From Haematococcus lacustris (Eukaryota; Chlorophyta; Chlorophyceae; Chlamydomonadales; Haematococcaceae), in the NCBI GenBank assembly GCA_030144725.1, contig JASKMD010000026.1, forward strand, positions 13,631,407 to 13,695,406: 64,000 nt of DNA, in the 5' to 3' direction. Position numbers and translations under genes: made by a program. The notes beneath the pieces were generated by a model, which was not told where the DNA came from, did no database searches, and worked only from the letters and a program-made list of their open reading frames with translations. Shown here one piece after another: positions 1 to 10,752 of the stretch (positions within the stretch are counted from its first letter, which is position 1; each line of letters begins with the position of its first letter).

Positions 1-320
1 CAACCACACGAACCCTAGCCAGCAACTTACTGGAGTCCTATCGCTCGTCAGCGCGTAGGCCCATAACCTGTTGGAAGAGCACGGACACCAGTTCAGGGTA
101 GTTACATTGATCTGCCACAACTGCTAGCGCGCATCCTTGCGCCTACCTGTTGGAAGAGCACGGGCAGACACGGACACCAGTTCAGGGTGCCTACGACTGC
201 CGGGTGTCTGCCCTAAATACGGCAGTCACACTCGCACTCATCGCGGCCGGGCCGCTGGCAGGCACACCCTACAATCCCGGTGCTTGATCTCAACTGCACC
301 GGGAGGGTATGCAACTAACA
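1..320. other. unassigned sequence at window edge
   Basis: No gene or clear repeat end is recognisable. A short phrase containing TGTTGGAAGAGCACGG occurs twice, near 69 and 149, each followed by a segment containing ACACCAGTTCAGGGT, so a small local duplication is present. The reading frames here show no family resemblance. Confidence 0.3.
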
Positions 321-1640
321 GCAACACCTCCCTCCTGGTGCTCACCGTCAAGGCAGCACGGGTGCGCCTCACGCAGCTACAGCGGGCCCACACCGACCCC
401 ACCTATCCTGCTAGTGGGGGCCTCTGGCCAGCCTTGTGGGGGCCGCGCCCGCCGCCGGGGGCAGAGCCAACTCAGGTGCTAGCCGTCGCGGGAGCTGGCC
501 TTCGGACCCTGGAGCAGCACTGGCTAGACTGCGCCACCCTCCTGGCAGCGCAGCGGGCAGCGGGGAATGGGAGCAGCAGGGCAGGGATGTAGAGGAGCTG
601 CTACTGGAGGAAGTGTAGGACAGCCATACACCGCATTGGCCTGGCACCAACGCTATACCTCCTCCGCGGCCCACCCCGGAGCTCAGGGCGGTGCAGCGGG
701 CACAGCGGCAGCTAGACGCCCAGCTTCGACCGGGAAGGGGGGGCAGGCATTGTGGCAACAAGCGGGCAGGTGCGCTGCCAGCTGCCGGGCATGGAGTTCT
801 GGATGGCACGGTGGACGAGCTAGCCCGCTCAGCCCAGGCCGGCCAGCCTTGCCTAGAGGTGTGGCAGGAGCTGCTGGACCCCACCCTCCGCCGGGAGCAT
901 GTCATTGTGGCGTGGCGGGTGCTGCACGGGAGCCTCATTGTGGGGGCCATGTGGGGCCACATCCTGAAAGACGTTGCGGCCCCCGCTTCATCAGCCTGTC
1001 GCCTCTGCCAGCTGGGACCCCTGGAGACGCTCACCCATGCCTTCCTTACCTGTCCCTCCGTGGCTCCCGCTTGGGAGTGGGTGCTTGACGTGTACGGCCG
1101 CCTCACAGGCACCCGCCCTTCCTCAAGCGACGCTCTCTTGCTCCTCAGCGGTCGCCCTACGCACAGCGAGGCTGGCCCCTTCCGGCCCCCCGACGCCCAC
1201 CTGTGGCTGCGCCTACGCGTTGCCTACTTGGGGTCGGTGTGGCGCATCCGGAGCTTGGGCCCAGCCGCAGCGCTACAGCCGCAGTCGCTCGCCCATCGGG
1301 TGGCGCAAGGAGTCATCTTCACCCTGTCGTCGGCGGTGCAGCGGGGCTGGTACCGGGTGGGTAGGGACATCGGCGGCGCCGTCCCGTCCACGTGGTTCAA
1401 GGGGAGAGACCCGCGGCTGGATGAGAGGAAGTTCGCGAGCCTGTGGCCTGCAACGTCGGGAGGGTGGTTTCATCGGCAGTAGGGGGAGCTGGTTGTGCGC
1501 ATGTCGTTGCACTGGCCTGTGCCCCCCCCCCCCATCCTAGGTGCCGCAGCGGAGCCCGGCTTGGGGGTTGTTGCCTGTACGGGAGGCCAGGGAGTAGTGC
1601 TTGTTTGTTGTTTAGGCTGGGTAGTTAAGAGCGTTGGGGT
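321..1640 (+). mobile_element. non-LTR retrotransposon 3' fragment, copy A
   Basis: Bases 321-1275 are nearly repeated at about 4437-5370 (copy B), so this is an interspersed repeat. It encodes the zinc-binding tail (zf-RVT) usually found C-terminal to a LINE-type reverse transcriptase. The catalytic palm (FADD-type) is not visible, so this is a 5'-truncated remnant. After the ORF stop at 1482 there is a C-rich run and GT-rich sequence without a clear poly(A). The right boundary is uncertain because the TIR element at 1664 follows directly. Confidence 0.6.
691..1482 (+). pseudogene. C-terminal zf-RVT region of a LINE-like reverse transcriptase
   Basis: Residues 90-130 of the 263-residue frame contain WRVLHGSL, then a CRLC pair, then H-A-F-L-T-C-P followed by W-x-W. 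This matches the C-x2-C...H-x4-C arrangement of the zf-RVT domain that follows the reverse transcriptase of plant and algal non-LTR elements. The rest of the frame is Arg/Leu-rich and keeps aromatic residues up to the stop. Upstream frames are broken, and no reverse transcriptase motif precedes it. I call it a decayed fragment rather than an active gene. The domain call rests on motif spacing only. Confidence 0.55.
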
Positions 1641-2360
1641 GGTTATGTTGGGGTTTGGAGGGGTGGGGCGTTCCCAACATGGGGTTGGTAATCTTCATGC
1701 AACTGCGGCCCATCTACTCCATCATTTGATGTAACGTTTGCTGCGTCTGCTGCAATGCGATATTGCGCGTTTAATGTTCGACTGGAATTGCCATCGGAGT
1801 CTTTCTATGCGGGCAGCCACATGTGACCCCGGATGTGTCCCAATCAGAGACCGTGGTTATCTACACTGGTAAGCTACGTCCTTGGCTATCCGTTAGCGAT
1901 GCACGACATGTCGGTGGCGCACACCACCGAAGTCCGGCAAACATGGCTGCGCGAGCTTCCTGATGGTGCAGGCCGCTTGGCGAGGATGTGAGGATTCCCT
2001 TAAGTGTTGACGGCAACGCTACATCGCTATAATGGTGGGCGCCTAGCTTGCAAATCCACCCCCCCTCCAACGTCTTTGCTGCTTTTTGCCACCGCCGCTG
2101 AGCTACAGCCAAACTCCCTACACTCTTGTCCAAGATGACTCTTACGTGCATTACCAGAACAAAGAAACAAAGATATTGGATTGACGCACAATGATTGGGA
2201 CCACTCCAAAGGCACATCAATCGTTGGCTGCAGGTGTATGATGAGTAGTTACCCCCTTCCAGTCCACCTAGCCCTACTCCTTGCCCATCCCCGCCCATCC
2301 CAGCTCTCCAGCCCTCCCCTCCTCCCACCCACTCCCACTCTCTCCCACCCCCTGCAAGCC

Positions 2361-2551
2361 ATGGGCAAGAGACCGAGCAGAGCTCTCCGTGCCCATCTGA
2401 AGGCGTTAAACAGCTCTCCCCAGGCAGGCCACCGCCACTGCCCTAGTGGCATGAAGGCTGCGGTGGGCAGGGCACATGCTAAGGTGCAGCGGTTGCGGGA
2501 TGTGGAGCAGTCCCTAGTGGGCACCGTGGATGGGTTGCCTGACAATGGGCA

Positions 2552-2582
<31 letters not shown>

Positions 2583-2587
2583 TGGAT

Positions 2588-2650
<63 letters not shown>

Positions 2651-3455
2651 AGAGGACCCTTATGGCACTTGGCGTCAATATGCACCTGACATTCGTGCCA
2701 TGGCTGTGAACGGCGACCCTGGCAGCCCCGCATTGCGCCTTCACCTCGAACAGTACTACCTTGCCAGCCCCATCTCCAATGCCCCAGTGGAGTCCTTGTT
2801 GCAGCTGCTGAAGCATGGTGGTGGCAGGTACATGGAGCTGCCAGCTCTGCTGCAGTTGATGTCCCTGCGCACATGCAAGGAGGCGGTGAAGACTGTGGAT
2901 GTTCATGATTTGCAGCAGCGTATGGGTCAGCTCCGTGCTGAAGTGCGGCGTAAGGAGGATGCCACAGCTGCAGCACAGCGGTCAGCAAAGGCAGAGCGCC
3001 AGATCACAGATGCAGCGCACAAGGTGGGGAGGGTTGTGATTAATGTGGGTGACCATGCGTGCCAAGAGCGGCTTGCAGCGGCCCATGCCCTTGCCTTTGG
3101 GGGGCGTGATTATGGCCACACAACTGTCGAGGAGGCAATGAAGATGACAGGAAAGCAGCTTCAGTCATACCTCCAGTTTCACAAGCAGGAGGTACACACG
3201 AGCTGGAGGGTACCCAAGCTACAGAGCCACGTGTGCACCCACATCCGTGGGAAGCTCGCCGCAGCTGCGCCCCCTCAGCAGCAGCTGACACCTGCAGGCA
3301 CCATCCCTGAGCTGGCTGTGCCTGCTGGTGCACCCCCTCAGCATCAGCAACAGCTGGCAGCGGCAAGCACGTCACGTAAGCGTGAGGCCCTAACAAGTCG
3401 AGGGCAGCAAAGCAAGGTGAGAGAACACCACGTACTGCACCTAGCACCTTGTTAA
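2361..3455 (+). CDS. Gln-rich protein with SAP-like region, element-encoded (frameshifted)
   Basis: The ATG at 2361 opens a frame of about 364 residues: a basic N-terminus (MGKRPSRALRAHLK), a polyglutamine tract encoded by pure CAG runs (2550-2650), then a non-repetitive domain of about 200 residues shared with copy 2. Near the end, the segment from TTVEEAMKMTGKQLQSYL to HIRGKL resembles a SAP DNA-binding helix-extended-helix (acidic/hydrophobic helix, K/R helix). It is followed by a Gln/Ala/Pro tail. Compared with copy 2, about 8 bases are missing near 3385, so the last 25 residues are out of frame. The function is unknown. A DNA-binding role for the transposon is inference. Confidence 0.5.
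2550..2650 (+). repeat. CAG trinucleotide repeat (polyglutamine coding)
   Basis: CAG units are interrupted by CAACAACAGTGGATG. The second element copy keeps only five CAG units at the equivalent place (37678-37692), so the tract expanded in this copy or contracted in the other. Confidence 0.9.
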
Positions 3456-3854
3456 GCGTAGTAGAGCAGCCGGTAATGCACTTGCGCCAGCAGCAGCTCC
3501 AAATGCTAGTAGTGGTATCCAGTCGTCACGACTGCCGTCGTCGCGTCCACATGCCAAAAGCAAATCATGTTCCGACTGCTGCTGCGCGTTGCAGGTGCCA
3601 GCAACAACGGTGTGGCGAAGCGTGCTAGTGTGGCGCGCCTCGCATGAGTCAAAATCGCATGAAATCAAATGTCGATCTTTGGGCAGGCACTGAGCACCGC
3701 TGAGAGCGAGATAGTTTTTGCTGCGTCGGCCATCTCGTACCTATGAGTCTCCTCTGTTCAAAACACTGTTTACATATATTTGTGACTGAGTGGCTGCGGA
3801 GATACGGGCTTCGTATCACAGGGGGGTGGTTTTCAGGTAGTTGGGAACGCCTGA

Positions 3855-5420
3855 CTTTTGGGCTTAGGGTGGGTGGGTCGTTTCTCGTGTAACCAACACA
3901 GGAGTGGGAGTGTGCGCGGGGTGGGATGGGCTTCCTGGCGCGGCGAGCTCTCTCTCAGCGGCCGACCCACTGGGTGTCGCCTAGCGGTAGGCTGGTGGCC
4001 CTGGACGCTCAAGGGCAGGGTCCCTTGGGGGCTGTGGAGGTTCATCCCGGGGTGGAGTGGCAGGCCGCAGCAGTGGTGCTCTTGGACAAGCCCAGCTATC
4101 GGCTGTCTCCGAAGGAGCTTGTTGCGCACATGCGGCCGCTCCCGGAGCAGCGGGGGGGGGGCAGCTGCCCCTGCAGCGATGGAGCCAAGGGCGGGGCAGG
4201 TGGGGGACGAGGGTGTGGGTAGGGACAACGGGCAGGCAGTGGGGGGGGAAAGGGCACAGGGTATTGGGCGCAGTAGGGGTCGGGGTCGGGGGAGGGGTCA
4301 TAGGAGGGCTGCGGATCGCAGCGGGGAGCGGGGGGCAGACTCATCGGGCAGGAAGGCTCCCCCTTCCTGGCCTAGGGAGGAGTGGCTGCTCGGCCCTTGG
4401 TCCTAAGTGCAGCTGGATCCTCACGTTTGGGGCATGGGCAACACCTCCCTCCTGGTGCTCACCGTCAAGGCAGCACGGGTGCGCCTCACGCAGCTACAGC
4501 GGGCCCACACCGACCCCACCTATCTTGCTAGTGGGAGCCTTTGGCCACGCCGCGCCCGCCGCCGTGGGCAGAGCCAGCTCAGGTGCTAGCCGTCGCGAGA
4601 GCTGGCCTTCGGACCCTGGAGCAGCGCTGGCTAGACTGCGCCACCCTCCTGGCAGCGCAGCGGGCAGCGGGGAGCGGGAGCAGCAGGGCAGGGATGTAGA
4701 GGAGCTGCTACCTGAGGAAGTGCAGGGCAGCCATACACCGCGTTGGCTTGGCACCAACGCTAGACCTCCTCCGCGGCCCACCCCGGAGCTCAGGGCGGTG
4801 CAGCGGGCACAACGGCAGCTAGACGCCCAGCTTCGACCGGGAAGGGGGGGCAGGCACTGTGGCAACAGGCGGGCAGGTGCGCTGCCAACTGCCGGGCGTG
4901 GACGAGCTAGCCCGCTCAGCCCAGGCCGGCCAGCCTTGCCTAGAGGTGTGACAGGAGCTGCTGGACCCCACCCTCCGCCCTGAGCATGTCATTGTGGCGT
5001 GGCGGGTGCTGCACGGGAGCCTCATTGTGGGGGCCATGTGGGGCCACATCCTGAAAGACGTTGCGGCCCCTGCTTCATCAGCCTGTCGCCTCTGCCAGCT
5101 GGGACCCCTGGAGACGCTCACCCATGCCTTCCTTACCTGTCCCTCCGTGGCTCCCGTTTGGGAGTGGGTGCTGGACGTGTACGGCCGCCTCACAGGCACC
5201 CGTCCTTCCTCAAGCGACGCTCTCTTGCTCCTCAGCAGGCGCCCTACGCACAGCGAGGCTGGCCCATTCCAGCCCCCCGACGCCCACCTGTGGCTGCGCC
5301 TACGCGTTGCCTACTTGGGGTCGGTGTGGCGCATCCGGAGCTTGGGCCCAGCCGCAGCGCTACGGCTCTCGCGGGTGGGGTCTCTTCTGGGCTTAGGGTG
5401 GGTGGGTCGTTTCTCGTGTA
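3855..5420 (+). mobile_element. non-LTR retrotransposon fragment, copy B
   Basis: It is homologous to copy A (321-1275) over about 4437-5370 and carries an additional 5' part (3926-4222) reading RPTHWVSPSGRLVALDAQ and VEWQAAAVVLLDKPSY. That part looks like genuine protein but I cannot assign it. The same 33-bp sequence, starting TGGGCTTAGGGTGGG, is found at 3859-3891 and 5388-5420, bounding the copy. It may be a junction of head-to-tail copies or an unusually long target duplication. Frames are broken by stops and shifts. Confidence 0.55.
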
Positions 5421-5530
5421 GTAGGAGGGCTTGTGTCCGCTGGGTGCCTTCAAGGCATCGACTCTGGTCTTGTGTGGTCTTTTCGCTTGGTTTGCCTGCT
5501 TTGCTCTCCTCCGACGGTTTTCTCTCCTAG
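4994..5530 (+). pseudogene. zf-RVT tail, copy B, truncated
   Basis: This is the same protein as at 691-1482 starting from WRVLHGSLIVGAMWG, with CRLCQLGPLETLTHAFLTCP conserved. It diverges after SLGPAAAL, where it runs into the 33-bp repeat and unrelated sequence. The upstream part of the ORF present in copy A (about 100 residues) is shifted out of frame here. It is a decayed LINE 3' piece. Confidence 0.5.
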
Positions 5531-5940
5531 ACTCTCACCTAGTGCGGTTTTGGTTCCTTCTCTTCCTTTGTAACTCTCCTAAACTCTTCCTCTGTAACTC
5601 TCCGGGAACGCCCTACCCACTTGTCTCCAGATCCCCCAGCTTTGGTTTCGAGCGGTTCAGCGATAGGGCCACAAGCGCAGGTTGACTCAGCCACCGCCGG
5701 AACTGGTCCTCTTGCTGTCGGTCCCGCACAAGCAGTAGCTTGGGTGGATTCCGCACTAGACGGTCCAAGCGTTGCATGCGCTGGATTAGCCGGTAGATGT
5801 CCCGGCCATGACTGACAAGTCTGTGGCAAGCGTACAAGGGTGGCTAGACAGCTTACAACTCCGTCAACATTGATGGCAGCAGCACCCCCAACATCCTGCC
5901 GAGAGCCCTACAGGTTTGCCAAAGTCGCTTCAATACTCGC
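5431..5940. other. AT-richer spacer; possible small minus-strand exon
   Basis: Plus-strand 5540-5610 is T/C-rich with two TGTAACTCTCC phrases. On the minus strand 5613-5837 reads a non-repetitive peptide (CHRLVSHGRDIYRLIQRMQ then RLVRNPPKLLLVRDRQQEDQ) that looks protein-like but matches nothing I recognise. It lies beyond the helicase stop and poly(A) signal, so it would belong to another gene or to the retroelement. No start or splice context is convincing. Confidence 0.25.
5863..5867 (-). terminator. poly(A) signal of the exonuclease-RecG gene
   Basis: TTACA on the plus strand is TGTAA on the gene strand, the usual polyadenylation signal of chlorophycean algae, 74 bases after the stop codon at 5941-5943. 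Confidence 0.55.
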
Positions 5941-8900
5941 CTACACTGGCAGTCCTATCCCTTTCCCTGACGCGGACTTCCGGGCGCGGGGGGTCACTGG
6001 AGATGCTGGCAACAGAGTGGCGGCCGCAACTGGGCTTGCGGCCTTCTTCGTGCGGCTCTTCGGCTTTGCAGCGACGACCTTCTTGCTAGACGTCGCAGGC
6101 TTTCTTTTCACGGGCTTCTTCGTCGCGGCCGGCTTGGCACGACTTTTCGCCGAAGAGTGAGCAGCGTATGCGGCTGCGGCGTAATGGAGTTCTGAATCAG
6201 TCATGCCACTCCTGATGACATGGGCAGCGGCCACGCGCGCCGCCTCCACAATCCTCGGTTCGGATGTCACGGCATCCAACGTAAGGTTGGAGCACTCAGA
6301 CCCGCCTGCGTGCACAGACGTCACCCTGTCAATAATGAAATGGTAGCAACCACGTAGCCCCCTTTGGGAAGCCAGCCTCAATCGCACCCATCCCCATCGT
6401 GGGCCTTTCCTGCTTCCTGCCCGCCGCAAACTGCTTACCGGACTGCGTTGTGCCGGTGCCAAAAACAGAGCCCGCGCCCCGCAGCTTCATGTCCTCCTCA
6501 GCGATGTCAAGGCCATTGTGGCAGGTCTCCATCACCTGTGGCCAGAGGCGTCGAGGCAGGGCAGCTAGAGTCACGGGAAGTACTAGGCCAGCTGGGTCCA
6601 TCCACACGACAGGAAACCCTAGGCTGCTAGGAACACCGCCTCATCCACCATGCACCTTAGCCATGCACACCACCCACCTCATGTTCTTCTCCTTCCCTTG
6701 ACCTCACCCTAATGCCCTGCCAGGGGTGACTATGTCATCATCTCATCAGCTCCAGGTTAGGGCCTCCCCGGCAGCCTCCCAGAGCCAGCAGAGTGTGCAG
6801 TATTGTGGGTGGAAGGTGGGCAGAAGGTGGGTGGTGGGGGGGCAGGAAGGTGGATGAAAGGTGGGCAGTCTCCCTGGGCCTGACAGCTCCTCCAGCCCTG
6901 ACAGCTCACCCAGCCCTGACTGCCACCCTAGCCCTGAGACCAACCACGCCCCACTCAGGGTGCCGTCCCCACCCAGCAATGCAGTGGGGTACACTGACCC
7001 GCAGCCTCTTGAGCGCCAGCACATCATAGCTGCCTGACACTAGGAGGCAGCGGGACTGGCGCTGGCCTCGCCCCACGCGGCCCCGCAGCTGGTGCAGCTG
7101 AGCCAGTCCAAACCTAGCAGCGTCAGCAAGGCACAGGAGGAGGTGGGCATGCAGGTCAATGGGGGACTGGGCAGGCAGGCACTGAGCAGGCCATCAGCCA
7201 GCGAAGTGTTCAGGATGGTGGGTGGAAGGTGGGCAGAAGGTGGGTGGAAGTTGGGCAGGAAGGTGGATGCCACCTTGTGACCACACTAGCCTGTCAAGCC
7301 ACTGCTGGCCGCCCTGGCCACCCTGATCCATTGCTGTCAGTCTGCGCATGTCTGGCTGGAGGGTGTAGCAGGTCGGCGAGTGCCATGCACATGCATGCAT
7401 GCCATGCATCCACAGCAACACTGAGGCCAGTGCACAGTGCACTAGGCCAAGGCAGCCTGGTGGTGGGTGGGGCGACCAAGGCTCAGCACAGTGCCGCCCT
7501 CCTCCCCACCTCTCAGCGTGGTGGACCACCATGAGGGTAGCCTGCGGCACATCCACGCCCACCTCCACCACACTAGTGCTGAGGAGGACCTGCACCTGCC
7601 CCTCCCTGAAGCCAGCTATGGCGTCCGCCTTGGCCTGGCTGCTCATGCGGCCGTGAATCACCCCAAGCCTGCGGGAAGAGAGGCAGGCAGCAGGGTGAGG
7701 GCGAGGGGGCCAGGAGAAGCTACAGGCAGGGACATGGCAGAGCTCAGGCAAGCGTACAAACGAGCGGGCGGGCGGGCATGCAGGCAGGCGGCTAATCGGC
7801 TATGGAGCATGTCTTCCTCTTCCACTCCCTTTCCATACTAACAGACCAGCCCACTGTACCCCACGACAGCTTGAATATCTTGTCCTGCCCTGCCTGTGCG
7901 CCAGACCCAGCCTCTCCCCTGACCCTCCCCTGTCCCTGGCTGCCCCCGTCCCGCAGCGTCTCCTGCCCGCTGCCATGCGGCACTGACTTGACCCCAGGCC
8001 CAAAGGTCTGCAGCTGGGTGTGGCGCTCCAGCTCCTCCTCAGCGCTGCTCAGACTCTCCCAAGCGGCACGGCGGGCAGCGCTGACCCGTGACCCCTTGCC
8101 CTGGGCCTGGGGCAGCGCCTCCCCCGGCAGCGCTTGCTCTGACGCCAGGAGCTGGGGGGAGGCCAGGGGCTGGCCGGCAGCCAGGGCCAGGGGGGATAAC
8201 TCCCAGTCAGCCAGCTGGGCCAGCTCCCCCTCCTCCTCCGCCCCAGGGGCAGCATCACGCCGCGGGTACACCATGAACACACGACCCCCTGCAGCACATG
8301 CGGACGCTGGAGGGTGGAGGGGACGAGCAGTGGGAGGTCACTGTGTGACCCAAGTGCGACCCAGGTGTGATCCAGGTGTGACCTAGCTACGTTTGAAGGT
8401 TAGGTTTCTGAGTGGGGATGGCTGGGAAGAGAGGATGTAGGTTTGGGTTCGGGGCTATGGTAGAGTCCAGCGCCACCCAGCCAGCCTGTTCCTGCCTAGC
8501 ACCCTCCCCTGCCGCCATCCTTCCCCTGCTGCCTCCCCTGCTGCTGCCGGTCCATGGCTCCCCCCGTCCCCACCCTCCCTGTACCCACCGCTGCTGACCT
8601 CCTGGCGCACGGCCTGGTGCACCTCCTCCTCGCCCTCAAGGTCATTCGTGACCACCCTAGTGTGCACCAGGCTGCGTCCAGGCGGCATCTCGTACAGGGC
8701 ACTCACCACCATCTCACCAAACCTGAGCACAGGGACAGGCAAGACGCCAGCGGGGCAATAGATGGGTAAGGAGGGCAGCAGGGCGGTGGGGCAGCAGGGC
8801 AGGGGAAAGGAGGGAGGGAGGAGGGTGCCCGGCACATGCGGGAGTGGAGAGATACCGGGGAAGGCTGGTGAAGACTGCATCAGGTGGGTGGGTGGGTGGG

Positions 8901-10058
8901 TGGGTGGGTGGGTGGGTGGAGGGGTGGAGGGGTGGAGGGTGGAGGTGGTAGCGGTGATGATAGTGGTGCCAAAGGTAGTGATGTTGTTGGTGGTGGTAGC
9001 AGTGGTGGTGGTGTGTGGGAAGGGTTGCAGGAGGGGGAGTAGAGTGGGGCATAAACAAGGACAGGTGGGAAGAAGGGCAGGCAAAGCCCTGCTGATCTCC
9101 TTGTAGGGGGCTGGGTACTATCATTGTGCAGGCAGCCCTGAGGCAAGGACCCGGTGCAGCGGCTTGCTAGCCAGGGCAGCCAGGCCCCAGGAGACCAGCA
9201 GCACCCACTTGACCAGGGCCATGGTGCGGGGGATGGGGGTGGCGCTCATGGACAGCAGGTGCGGCTGCAGGCTGCTGCATAGGCTCATCACCTGCCCCTT
9301 CTGCTCCACACCAAACCTGCGGCAAGCGACCAACAGCTCCACCGCCGTTGCAGCAACAGTCACAGTGACAGAGCAGCAGCATGGGGCCAGGGCAAGCAGC
9401 AGGCAACAGGGACGGGCTGGGCACAGCAGGTGGGGTAATCTGCCAAGAGCAAGAGAAGGCACAGTGCTGCAGCTGGGTGAGCTGAAGCAGGGCATTGAAG
9501 GTATGCCCTGACAGGGCCTGGCCTGGCCCATCCCGGCCCACCCCGCCCCTCCTGCCAGCCGCATGTCTTGCTCTAAGCCCAGGTTGGCCACTGATGCTGG
9601 TCGGCCCCAGGAGGTGATAGGTGCTAGGAGCCGTGCTGGTAGGTGCCACTGCTGGCAGGTGTCAGGAGGATGACACTGAAGGTCAGAGGCCTCTGGCTAG
9701 CCCTCGCCCCGCCCCGCCCCGCCCCGCCCCGCCCCGCCCCGGCCCGCCCCTCCCCTCCCCTCCCCTCCCCGCCTCGCCCTGCCCTGCCCTGCCCTGCCCT
9801 GCCCTGCCCTGCCCTGCCCTGCCCTGCCCTGCCCTGCCCTGCCCTGCCCTGCCCTGCCCTGCCCTGCCCTGCCCTGCCCTGCCCTGCCCTGCCCTGCCCT
9901 GCCCTGCCTTGCCCTCACACCGCCCTGCCCTGCCTTGCCCTGCCAGGTGAACATGCACCTGTGCTGTTCGTCAATGACCACCAAGCCCAGCCGGGACCAG
10001 TCGCTGATGTTGAGGGCGCTGTGGGTGCCCTGCGGCAGGGCCAGCAGTGTAGGTGGGT

Positions 10059-10093
<35 letters not shown>

Positions 10094-10717
10094 TGGCCTT
10101 GCCATCACCCACCACAGCCAGCATCAGGCGGCCCGACTGCAGCCCCTCCACCAGCACAGCCTTGCCTTTCTGCAGCCAGCCAAGCAATAGCAGCTCCCAG
10201 CAGGTCCAGCAGGATGGCCAACAGGGGTGGCAGGGGAGTGTGCAGCAGGGTGATGTAGCCTCACCTGCTGGCCTTGCACCCTGCCTTGAGTACAGCAGCT
10301 GCACCCTCTCCCCCCTGCACCTCTCTCCCTTAGCGACCCCCCGCCCTTGACATCACAGATCCCTGGCCCACCTTGGTGGCAGTGGTGGCTGCAGTCAGCA
10401 AGCAGGGCGGCTCAGCCAGGCCTGGCAGCCGGCGTGTGGCCAGCGGCAGCCCCTCCACCAGCGCGGTCAGTGCCTGGCAGTGCTGCTGCGCAAGGATCTC
10501 AGTGGGCACCAGCAGCAGCGCCTGATAGCCGCTGGCAGCAGCAGCAAGCATGGCCAAGCTGGCCACCGCAGTCTTGCCTGAACCCACGTCCCCCTGCAGG
10601 AGTCTGACGCCAGGAACAACAGCGGCAGCAGCAGGGGCAAAGGCAGCAGCAGCAGCAGCGGCAGCAGCAGGGGCAACAGCAGCAACAGCAGCAGCAGCAG
10701 CAGCAGGGGCAACAGCA

Positions 10718-10752
<35 letters not shown>

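Larger units (their letters stand above)
1664..3854 (+). mobile_element. TIR DNA element with SAP-like ORF, copy 1
   Basis: The right end is GTTGGGAACGCCTGA (3840-3854). The left end, from 1664, carries the complementary GGCGTTCCCAAC core (1667-1678) with two mismatches in the outer three bases. The interior is close to 36838-38904. No target-site duplication is visible; the flanks belong to LINE copies A and B, so this copy is older or its flanks have rearranged. It contains a Gln-rich ORF with an 8-bp deletion frameshift relative to copy 2. No transposase catalytic motif is recognised, so it may be non-autonomous or an undescribed type. Confidence 0.75.

Noticed and set aside
321..5420. LTR retrotransposon
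   Set aside because: No long terminal repeats, integrase or protease; only a zf-RVT tail and a 33-bp repeat are seen.
8455..9124. His/Pro/Thr-rich ORFs around 8.9-9.1 kb
   Set aside because: They come from a TGGG/GTGG simple repeat in a RecG intron.
9683..9984. Arg-Ala-Gly-Gln-Gly repeat protein
   Set aside because: Reading of the GCCCT array; the flanking DEQH exon uses a splice donor at 9958.
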